From a bacterium (GTDB taxonomy: Bacteria; UBP14; UBA6098; B30-G16), in the NCBI GenBank assembly GCA_027007865.1, contig JALTEE010000327.1:1-6838 (forward strand): a stretch of DNA of 6,838 nucleotides, given 5' to 3'. The notes beneath the pieces are model-generated. The model was not told the origin of the DNA, did not search any database, and was given only the letters and a program-made list of their open reading frames with translations. Each line of letters opens with the position of its first letter. Within the stretch, counting starts at the first letter, position 1. A program made the translations under genes and the position numbers. Of the stretch, positions 1-5,780 are shown piece by piece.

Positions 1-1670
1 AGGCTGGTAAAATTACGAAGGGGCAGCTCGACGAAGCTCTTGCGCATCAAAAAGAACACAGCGGAAAACTCGGCGAGATATTGCTTCATCTCGGATACAT
101 AAAGAGCGAATCCGTTATAAATGAATTTCTTGCTAAACAGCTTAACATCGGCACAATCAAACTTGATGACCTCGAACTTGACCCAGATGTCGTCGATCTC
201 GTTCCTGTGGATATTGCCCGCAAATTCACCGTCATTGCAGCAATCAAGGTGGGGAAAATACTATTTGTCGCAACAAGCGACCCTGCAAATGTGTTCGTAA
301 TGGACACATTAAAATTCGTTACCGGACTCGAAATTCAGCCGGTAATGGCATCAAAAGAATCGATTGAAAAAACTCTGGATAAATACTATGGCGGTGGAGA
401 ATCGTTGTCCGATATTGTCGATGAAGTTTCCGAGGATATGGAAATTGTCGAAGAGGAAGAGGAGGAAGGACTTTCGGAAACGGAGTTGCAAAAGGCTGTT
501 CAGGATAAGCCGATTGTGAAACTTGTGAACCAACTCATCCTCGATGCCATCAAATTGAAAGCATCGGATATTCATATCGAAGTCTATGAGAAACGGTTTC
601 GCGTCCGGTATCGCGTGGACGGTGTCCTTCATGAAGTTTCGCAATTACCCTACGGGCTGCGCTTTGCAGTGATTTCAAGAATCAAGATTCTTTCCAAACT
701 CAATATATCGGAGCGAAGATTGCCGCAGGATGGTAGAATCAAAATACACGCTTTTGGACGCTCGATAGATTTTCGTGTATCGATTCTGCCGTGCATTTTT
801 GGCGAGAAAGTAGTGATGCGATTGCTCGACCCAGAAAATCTTATGCTCGATATGTCAAAACTCGGATTCCCGCCGTTTGCTATGAAAGAATTTCAAAAAG
901 CGATTCATATGCCGTTCGGAATGGTTTTGGTTACAGGACCGACCGGCTCTGGTAAAACAACTACACTATATTCAGCAATGCAATCATTAAACACTCCCGA
1001 TGTAAATATAATGACCGCCGAAGACCCTGTGGAATTCAATCTTGATGGTATCAATCAGGTTCAGATGCACCCCGAAATCGGTCTGACTTTTGGCGCTGCA
1101 CTGAGGGCGTTTTTGAGACAAGACCCGAATATTATACTTGTCGGCGAGATTCGAGACAACGAGACCGTGGAGATAGCCGTTAGGGCGGCATTAACGGGGC
1201 ACCTCGTATTCTCAACGCTTCACACAAATGATGCACCATCCACGATAACCCGTATCGTAGATATGGGGTTACCGCCTTTTCTTGCTGCAAGTTCAATAAG
1301 ACTTGTCGTAGCGCAGAGACTGCTGCGGAGAATTTGCAAGGAATGTAAGGAGGAATACGAACCGGAACCGGAAAAACTCGAAATTCTCGGAATAGATATG
1401 GAAGAAGTCAAAGAAAAAGGGCTCAAATTCTATAAGGGCAGAGGTTGTCCTGCTTGCGGCGGAACAGGATACAAGGGAAGAATCGCTATATTCGAGGCGA
1501 TGCCTATGACAAGACCGCTCCAAAAGCTTATAATTGAAGGTGCATCGGCGCTGGAAATCGAAGAAGTCGCATGTCAGAATGGGATGAAGACATTGCGGCA
1601 GGAAGCTATAGCCAGAATGTTCGAAGGAATTACGACTATTGACCAAGTGATAACCGAAACTACAGAATAA
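1..1670 (+). CDS. pilB: Type IV pilus / type II secretion assembly ATPase, PilB/GspE family (5' partial)
   Basis: This hexameric ATPase powers pilin or pseudopilin polymerisation at the cytoplasmic face of the inner membrane. The frame is open to the window edge (first full codon at 3), so the start is missing. A TTG at 81 is internal, because upstream codons (ITKGQLDEALAHQ...KLGEILL) belong to the N-terminal MshEN/T2SSE_N domain. Counting residues from that TTG: an acidic linker at about 113-140, the second N-domain (KASDIHIEVYEKRFRVRYRVDG) from about 145, Walker A GPTGSGKTT at 286-294, the Asp box TAEDPVEF near 312, Walker B IILVGEIRD at 351-359, and the His box TGHLVFSTLHT near 372. A zinc tetracysteine follows (C419, C422, C456, C459), then GYKGRIAIFE. 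The visible length of about 555 residues fits PilB (about 565) better than the shorter classical GspE, but GspE cannot be excluded. No pilT or pilC partner follows; an intrinsic terminator comes directly after the stop. Confidence 0.93.
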   Translation, partial: AGKITKGQLDEALAHQKEHSGKLGEILLHLGYIKSESVINEFLAKQLNIGTIKLDDLELDPDVVDLVPVDIARKFTVIAAIKVGKILFVATSDPANVFVMDTLKFVTGLEIQPVMASKESIEKTLDKYYGGGESLSDIVDEVSEDMEIVEEEEEEGLSETELQKAVQDKPIVKLVNQLILDAIKLKASDIHIEVYEKRFRVRYRVDGVLHEVSQLPYGLRFAVISRIKILSKLNISERRLPQDGRIKIHAFGRSIDFRVSILPCIFGEKVVMRLLDPENLMLDMSKLGFPPFAMKEFQKAIHMPFGMVLVTGPTGSGKTTTLYSAMQSLNTPDVNIMTAEDPVEFNLDGINQVQMHPEIGLTFGAALRAFLRQDPNIILVGEIRDNETVEIAVRAALTGHLVFSTLHTNDAPSTITRIVDMGLPPFLAASSIRLVVAQRLLRRICKECKEEYEPEPEKLEILGIDMEEVKEKGLKFYKGRGCPACGGTGYKGRIAIFEAMPMTRPLQKLIIEGASALEIEEVACQNGMKTLRQEAIARMFEGITTIDQVITETTE

Positions 1671-1699
1671 AATCGTCGAAAGTATATATCATGTTATCC

Positions 1700-1740
1700 G
1701 GCGGCAGTTTTAATAAATTATCTCGCCGCCTTTTTTATTT
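1700..1740 (+). terminator. Rho-independent terminator after the ATPase gene
   Basis: GGCGGC (1700-1705) pairs with GCCGCC (1725-1730). Inside the loop, TAAT and ATTA can pair over a two-base loop. Six T residues follow the stem directly (1731-1736), then ATTT. The site begins 30 bases after the ATPase stop codon and separates that transcript from the secreted-protein operon. Confidence 0.88.
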
Positions 1741-1794
1741 CGATAAGAAAAAAACTTGCCACAACTTATGATATGAGATAACTTTTTATCGAAA
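1738..1794 (+). promoter_or_regulatory. Putative promoter region of the secreted-protein operon, framed by an inverted repeat
   Basis: A 9-bp perfect inverted repeat, TTTCGATAA (1738-1746) and TTATCGAAA (1786-1794), brackets a 39-base AT-rich stretch. Inside lies TTGCCA (1756-1761), a fair -35 match. A weak -10 (TAACTT, 1779-1784) stands 17 bases downstream. The repeat could be an operator or just a stem at the base of the leader. Promoter calling in an unknown lineage is weak, and only the inverted repeat is directly visible. Confidence 0.3.
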
Positions 1795-1823
1795 AATTGC
1801 CTAATAATTAACAGGATTGCAGT

Positions 1824-2690
1824 ATGCGAACAGTAATTCCAAAATTCATCGTTATTTCAATTATTTTCTCGATATTTACGATATCCTTTTGCACAGACTG
1901 GCGCATCGGACTGACGCTATATCCCACTTCGCTTGACAGCGCATATATATATCGGCTTTATTTTGGTCAACGCTTCAATGCGACAGACGAATATGACCCA
2001 TTTGTCGATGTTGCGATGCCGCCTCCGCCGCCTGACGGTTTCTTCCCATATATTCACGGCGACTCGATTATATCTTCCCTCCGAGAAGATTATCGTTCGG
2101 ATGAAAGCTGGAATTGTCTATGGCAATTGTCGTTTATCGATGAACCAGGCGAATCGGTATCGGTTGTATGGGAATCCGATTCGTTCCCGTTCACAATTGA
2201 GCCACCGATTTATATGCAATATATCGTATCCGATACAATTCCCGCCGACAGCGACTGGGACAGCGCTAATTCCATCGCCGATGTGGAAAGCGTGTTCGTA
2301 TCCTGTGAACAATCTGTTTTTTTCAAGTTCAGGAATTATACCGCCATAAAGGAAAATTACGCTCGTCCATCCGATTTCTTGTTTAATGTTTTTCCAAATC
2401 CGTTTAATTCATCGTGTGAAATTACGATTTCTGATAGTAGGGGTTTGGTGCGCCAAACCCTTATGTATATTGCGATATACGATTTGCGGGGGAATATGGT
2501 GTTCACGAATACTGTAGGGGCAAGGTCACCTCGCCCAATGCAAGAGGGCACGGAAACTGTGCCCCTACAAAACCGCACCCGCACATTCATTTGGATGCCC
2601 GACAAATCGATTTCATCGGGAATATATTTCGTCCGAGTGGAAACCGAAAACGGCAATTTAGCAGCAAAACGAATTGTCTATATAAAATAG
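1824..2690 (+). CDS. Secreted protein of unknown function with type IX-like C-terminal sorting domain
   Basis: This 288-residue protein has a hydrophobic signal sequence (about 4-22, IPKFIVISIIFSIFTISF) and no good lipobox. AGGA at 1813-1816, 7 bases before the ATG, supports the start. Residues 24-180 hold a beta-rich region with FNATDEYDPFVDVAMPPPPPDGFFPY followed by alternating Trp-rich strands. In my recollection, similar (A)TD.YD...D.P.PPP segments occur in secreted Ig-like domains of FCB-group bacteria; no enzyme motif is seen. Residues about 185-288 are a sorting domain: PNPFNSSC at 191-198, IYDLRGN about 218-224, SGIYFVRVE, and terminal KRIVYIK, as in T9SS-targeted proteins, which implies export to the cell surface. 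Two palindromic DNA elements are translated inside this domain (residues about 205-214 and 230-249). The gene is first in an operon with the propeller gene 9 nt downstream. Confidence 0.85.
   Translation: MRTVIPKFIVISIIFSIFTISFCTDWRIGLTLYPTSLDSAYIYRLYFGQRFNATDEYDPFVDVAMPPPPPDGFFPYIHGDSIISSLREDYRSDESWNCLWQLSFIDEPGESVSVVWESDSFPFTIEPPIYMQYIVSDTIPADSDWDSANSIADVESVFVSCEQSVFFKFRNYTAIKENYARPSDFLFNVFPNPFNSSCEITISDSRGLVRQTLMYIAIYDLRGNMVFTNTVGARSPRPMQEGTETVPLQNRTRTFIWMPDKSISSGIYFVRVETENGNLAAKRIVYIK
2437..2464 (+). repeat. Palindromic element, site A of the first sorting domain
   Basis: The core GGGTTTGGTG/CGCCAAACCC (2441-2460) is an almost perfect palindrome with one T-G pair near the centre. Pairing continues outward through GTAG (2437-2440) and TTAT (2461-2464) with two G-T wobbles. 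It is a single hairpin that begins with GTAG, like a REP unit. It is translated as SRGLVRQTLM between strand ITIS and strand IAIYDLRGN, in a different frame from the other GTAG elements here. Confidence 0.75.
2513..2569 (+). repeat. Double-hairpin GTAG...CTAC element, site B of the first sorting domain
   Basis: The ends are a perfect 10-bp inverted repeat, TGTAGGGGCA (2513-2522) and TGCCCCTACA (2560-2569). Two hairpins sit inside. One pairs 2518-2526 with 2528-2536 (one mismatch); the other pairs GGGCAC (2546-2551) with GTGCCC (2559-2564). They are separated by AATGCAAGA. The layout GTAG-hairpin-spacer-hairpin-CTAC matches a BIME-type pair of inverted REPs. It is translated in frame as VGARSPRPMQEGTETVPLQ, right after IYDLRGNMVFTNT. 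Confidence 0.85.
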
Positions 2691-2699
2691 GAGTGCCAA

Positions 2700-4310
2700 A
2701 TGAGGTTCTATCTCGCTATTTTTTCGGTATTTATTTTCTTTGCTTTTGCTATGGGGCAAGTGCCAGAAATGCTTTGGACACAGGAATTATTGTCGCATTG
2801 CTATGGTTCGCCTGCATCTGCCGATATCGACAACGATGGCAATCTCGAAATCGTTTTCGGCACATATTTTGATGACGAGCACGCTTATGCGCTGAATGCC
2901 GAAGATGGCACTATTCTGTGGCGTTTCGATGTTGGCGGAGGGCCGCTCGATGCCGCACCCGTTATCGCCGATGTAGATATGGACAGTTCCCTTGATGTGA
3001 TTATTCCGGCGAGTTGGGGAATTTTGTTCTGCCTTAACGGTGATGGCACGGTCAAATGGCGCTATCCATCGTCGGGATATATAGAATGTATCGATTCGCC
3101 TCCCGCCGTAGCAGATGTCGATGAGGACGGTCTCCCGGAAGTGATTTTTGGAACTTGGTATGGCAAAGTGTATGTTTTGAATGGTGAAGATGGCTCTCTT
3201 GTATGGTCTCGAACATATTGCGATACGGGATATGTCCAGAGTGCGCCGTGCATTCTTGACTGCAATTCCGATGGGCATTTGGATATAGTAATAGCGATGT
3301 TCCGCGGTGATTGCAAAATTTATGCGTTGAATGGGCAAACTGGTGATACACTGTGGACATATCAGGCGGATGACTGGATGTATGCCGGCGCTGCCACAGC
3401 GGATATAGACCTCGATGGATTGCCTGAACTGGTAATAGGCGACTATTCCGGAAAAATTTTCGCACTAAATGCGGAGGACGGTTCGCTGATATGGGAACGC
3501 ACCATCGGCGACTATGTTTTCGCTCCTGTAACAATTGCAGAACTCATAGATGATTCACCTGGACCGGAAATTCTTGCCGCTGCTGGACATAGTTTGTATT
3601 GTCTTTCCGCCGATGGAGAATCGTTATGGGCGGTTGCCACAGGCGGAGCTATAGACCGTGGTTCAATAGTTGCAGAAATCGATGGCGACAGCAAACAGGA
3701 AGTAGTTTTCGGTTCAACGGATTGTAAGTTGTATGTTGTCAACGGCGAAGATGGCTCCGCTGTGTGGAATTTTGAAACCGATGATGGCTATCCCATAGAA
3801 AACGCTCCAATCGCAGCCGATTTCGACAACGATGGCTGGATAGATATTTTCTGCATCGGTGGCAGAGGATATTCCGATACGATACCGAATTACGGAAGGG
3901 CGTATGCGGTAAAAGCGGGACCCGGTGGCGGAGATATATGGACTATGTATCGCCACGACAGTTACCGCACAGGATATCAATATGGAGGACCCGCAAAAAT
4001 TGCGGAAAATTCGTATCGAACACCATCGCAATTAGAGATTTCAGTTTCACCGAATCCGTTCAATTCATCGTGTAAAATCAACATAAATGGTGTAGGGGCA
4101 TATCGTGATACGCCCTTACAAATCGAGATATACGACCTGCGGGGAAATATCGTAGAGGCAAGTCTTGCTTCTGTCTCGTCAGAATGGGACGACCGCGAGA
4201 GTCGCCCCTACATCTGGCAACCCGCTCAATCTATTTCATCTGGAATATATCTCGTGCGAGCAATAAGTGGCGAACAAACAATTACGAAGCGAATTATTTT
4301 CTTAAAATGA
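2700..4310 (+). CDS. Secreted eight-repeat beta-propeller (FG-GAP/PQQ-like) with type IX-like sorting domain
   Basis: The 536-residue product starts with a signal peptide (MRFYLAIFSVFIFFAFAMG, likely cut before Q20). AGGAG at 2689-2693 overlaps the upstream stop codon and lies 6 bases before the ATG, indicating translational linkage. Residues about 34-430 hold eight repeats of about 48 residues. Each pairs a calcium-loop motif of the integrin/FG-GAP type with a PQQ-propeller strand like (Y/F)ALNxEDGxxxW. The acidic loops are at 42 (DIDNDG), 91 (DVDMDS), 139 (DVDEDG), 187 (DCNSDG), 235 (DIDLDG), about 281 (degenerate), 326 (EIDGDS) and 374 (DFDNDG). WTMYRHDSYRTGYQ (about 414-427) closes the propeller. 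The sorting domain covers about 444-536, with PNPFNSSC at 451-458. The fold suggests extracellular calcium-stabilised binding or adhesion; no catalytic site is seen and the ligand is unknown. Two palindromes are translated at residues 464-474 and 485-504. Confidence 0.9.
   Translation: MRFYLAIFSVFIFFAFAMGQVPEMLWTQELLSHCYGSPASADIDNDGNLEIVFGTYFDDEHAYALNAEDGTILWRFDVGGGPLDAAPVIADVDMDSSLDVIIPASWGILFCLNGDGTVKWRYPSSGYIECIDSPPAVADVDEDGLPEVIFGTWYGKVYVLNGEDGSLVWSRTYCDTGYVQSAPCILDCNSDGHLDIVIAMFRGDCKIYALNGQTGDTLWTYQADDWMYAGAATADIDLDGLPELVIGDYSGKIFALNAEDGSLIWERTIGDYVFAPVTIAELIDDSPGPEILAAAGHSLYCLSADGESLWAVATGGAIDRGSIVAEIDGDSKQEVVFGSTDCKLYVVNGEDGSAVWNFETDDGYPIENAPIAADFDNDGWIDIFCIGGRGYSDTIPNYGRAYAVKAGPGGGDIWTMYRHDSYRTGYQYGGPAKIAENSYRTPSQLEISVSPNPFNSSCKININGVGAYRDTPLQIEIYDLRGNIVEASLASVSSEWDDRESRPYIWQPAQSISSGIYLVRAISGEQTITKRIIFLK
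4091..4120 (+). repeat. 30-bp palindrome, site A of the propeller's sorting domain
   Basis: TGTAGGGGCATATC (4091-4104) pairs with GATACGCCCTTACA (4107-4120) around a GT loop, with one G-T wobble and one A-C mismatch. It starts with GTAGGGGC and ends with the near-complement CCCTTAC. It is a single hairpin, translated as GVGAYRDTPLQ between strands ININ and IEIYDLRGN. This is the same protein position as the element at 2437-2464. Confidence 0.82.
4152..4211 (+). repeat. Double-hairpin GTAG...CTAC element, site B of the propeller's sorting domain
   Basis: The 60-bp unit is bounded by GTAGAGGC (4152-4159) and GCCCCTAC (4204-4211), complementary except at one position. Hairpin 1 pairs AGGCAAG (4156-4162) with CTTGCTT (4164-4170), with one G-T wobble. 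Hairpin 2 pairs GGGACGAC (4186-4193) with GTCGCCCC (4201-4208), with one mismatch. It is translated in frame as VEASLASVSSEWDDRESRPY between IYDLRGNI and IWQP. It looks like a more diverged copy than the elements at 2513 and 5888. Confidence 0.75.
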
Positions 4311-4360
4311 ACCCCGCAAAATAGGTGATTTTTGAGTTCTTTGATATGGGTTTTTATTTA

Positions 4361-4460
4361 TCCCCTCTATCCTCTAACTCCTTTCTCCCCAAGGAGAAAG
4401 GAGAATTACCTTCTCCCTTTGAGAGAAGGTGTCCCGCCCTGTCGGGACAGATGAGGGGGA
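4361..4460. repeat. Intergenic multi-hairpin repeat (MITE-like/REP-like)
   Basis: Three hairpins lie in tandem. CTCCTTTCTCC (4378-4388) pairs perfectly with GGAGAAAGGAG (4393-4403) over CCAA. ACCTTCTC (4408-4415) pairs with GAGAAGGT (4423-4430). GTCCCG (4431-4436) pairs with CGGGAC (4443-4448). The outer edges TCCCC (4361-4365) and GGGGA (4456-4460) are also complementary. No T-run follows, so it is not a standard terminator, though it could stabilise the 3' end of the upstream operon mRNA. Similar C-rich, multi-hairpin intergenic repeats are familiar from many environmental genomes. The flanks (4311-4360 and 4461-4568) show no gene. Confidence 0.8.
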
Positions 4461-4570
4461 ACAGGAAATATATATTACTATGAAACACAATGAGTTAGGC
4501 ATGGAGGTAAAAGTAGTTTTCTTATAACAAGTTAGAATAAATTGCAGGAAACATTTTTCTTAAAATAAAT

Positions 4571-4575
4571 GGAGG
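4571..4575 (+). promoter_or_regulatory. Ribosome binding site that fixes the epimerase start
   Basis: GGAGG at 4571-4575 stands 8 bases before the ATG at 4584, an ideal distance. A nearer-upstream ATG at 4569 overlaps this site and has no Shine-Dalgarno sequence of its own. Starting at 4584 also gives MAKWLVTGGSGFLG, with the Rossmann strand at the N-terminus as expected. No convincing -35/-10 pair is seen in 4461-4560; TAGAAT at 4533-4538 is a possible -10 only. Confidence 0.8.
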
Positions 4576-4583
4576 CACAAATT

Positions 4584-5636
4584 ATGGCGAAGTGGCTTGT
4601 AACCGGTGGCTCTGGATTCCTTGGTATCAACCTAATCCGATACCTGCTCGGCAAAGGAGAAGAGGTTGTTTCCCTTGATATTCAGCCGTTCAATTACGAT
4701 GATTGTAAGGATAAAATCACGCATATCTTGGGTGATGTTCGCGACAAAGCGGTGGTCGATAGTTGTATGGAAGGCGTAGATATAGTAATGCATGGTGCGG
4801 CGGCACTACCACTTTATTCCAAAAAAGATATATACACAACTAATATCGATGGAATGAAGAATGTATTCGAATCGGCTATCGAACACGGGGTAAAACGAGG
4901 AATTTATATTTCTTCGACGGCAGTTTATGGAATTCCCGACCATCATCCGCTCTATGAAGACGATGAACTCGTCGGTGTGGGTCCCTATGGCGAGACAAAA
5001 ATCGAGGGGGAGAAGTTGGTTAAAAAATTCCGCGAGCAAGGGATGGTTATAACTACAATTCGACCGAAATCGTTCGTCGGTCCGGAACGGCTCGGTGTGT
5101 TCGGAATTTTCTACGAGTGGGCAAGCGAAGGGCATTCTTTCCCGATGATAGGCAGAGGGAAAAATTTATATCAACTTTTAGATGTGGAGGACCTTTGCGA
5201 GGCTATTTGGATAGCCGCCACTCTCGATGATGCATCGAAAGTCAACACAGAATTCAATATCGGAGCGAAAGAATTCTCGACAATGCGTGAAGATTATCAA
5301 GTTGTGCTCGATAAGGCAGGTTTCGGCAAAAAAATTAAGAGTTCTCCCGCGAACCTCGTAGTTTTTGCTCTCGAAGTGCTGGAACTGCTAAAATTGTCTC
5401 CTCTGTATCCGTGGGTTTATAAGACCGCAACGAAGGACTCGTTTGTCTCGATTGAGAAGGCAGAAAAGCTGCTCGGTTTTACACCAAAATACTCGAACAA
5501 GGATGCTCTTCTTCGGAATTACGAATGGTATTTGAAAAATGTTGATAAGTTCAAAAGCGGGAAAACGCAAGATGGAGTTACACACAGAGTCCCATGGAAG
5601 CAGGGCATTTTAAAAATCGCAAAGTATTTTTTCTGA
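4584..5636 (+). CDS. NAD-dependent epimerase/dehydratase (extended SDR family)
   Basis: This is a 350-residue cytoplasmic oxidoreductase of the nucleotide-sugar epimerase type. The NAD-binding Rossmann motif TGGSGFLG is at 7-14, with acidic D32 after strand 2 (favouring NAD over NADP). GDVRD at 50-54 and HGAAALP at 70-76 follow. The catalytic set is Ser/Thr in ISSTAVYG (109-116) and YGETK (Y135, K139). RPKSFVGPERLG (160-171) lies in the substrate-binding region and LLDVEDLCEAI (198-208) is typical of the family. Length and motifs are complete. The C-terminus (about 330-350) is basic and aromatic, ending KYFF. Substrate cannot be fixed from sequence: UDP-sugar epimerase, dTDP-sugar dehydratase-like and 3-beta-hydroxysteroid dehydrogenase-like members all share this pattern. 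It is likely transcribed alone, since 273 bases and a repeat separate it from the operon upstream. The next gene converges on it. Confidence 0.9.
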   Translation: MAKWLVTGGSGFLGINLIRYLLGKGEEVVSLDIQPFNYDDCKDKITHILGDVRDKAVVDSCMEGVDIVMHGAAALPLYSKKDIYTTNIDGMKNVFESAIEHGVKRGIYISSTAVYGIPDHHPLYEDDELVGVGPYGETKIEGEKLVKKFREQGMVITTIRPKSFVGPERLGVFGIFYEWASEGHSFPMIGRGKNLYQLLDVEDLCEAIWIAATLDDASKVNTEFNIGAKEFSTMREDYQVVLDKAGFGKKIKSSPANLVVFALEVLELLKLSPLYPWVYKTATKDSFVSIEKAEKLLGFTPKYSNKDALLRNYEWYLKNVDKFKSGKTQDGVTHRVPWKQGILKIAKYFF

Positions 5637-5643
5637 TTATTTT

Positions 5644-5780
5644 GTGGCGGTGGATGGCAATGACCCGAAAATCTATCTCATAATAATTGTGGGCAGTTGA
5701 ACAGGCGACTTAATTTGTCTGTTGCAGAAACGCTTGAATTGATAGTGAAAGATTTCGACCTCGTAATCGATGCTATTTAA
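5644..5780 (+). pseudogene. Possible decayed gene fragment, faintly ThiF/MoeB-like
   Basis: The gap after the epimerase has two overlapping partial frames that read like protein. Frame one gives VAVDGND from 5644. A second frame gives PENLSHNNCGQLNRRLN and then LSVAETLELIVKDFDLVIDAI up to TAA at 5778-5780. Joined by a frameshift near 5664 they resemble the VDGD...NLNRQ and (D)LViDAiD signatures of E1-like ThiF/MoeB adenylyltransferases. The spacing between those signatures is far too short, so a deletion would also be needed. No start or ribosome site is seen. It may be chance. The end overlaps the stop of the convergent gene. Confidence 0.2.

Noticed and set aside
81..83. TTG at 81 as the start of the ATPase gene
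   Set aside because: The frame is open to the window edge and the upstream codons continue the conserved N-terminal MshEN domain, so the gene starts before the window.
1755..1823. Small RNA or riboswitch in the leader before the secreted operon
   Set aside because: The leader is short and AT-rich and shows no recognisable aptamer or conserved fold beyond the simple inverted repeat.
2787..3534. Long antisense reading frames opposite the propeller gene
   Set aside because: They lie opposite a clear repeat protein, have no ribosome site, and follow from the biased, repetitive codons of the DxDxDG/ALN repeats.
4569..4571. ATG at 4569 as the epimerase start
   Set aside because: It overlaps the GGAGG ribosome site that serves the ATG at 4584, and it would add five residues before the usual Rossmann N-terminus.
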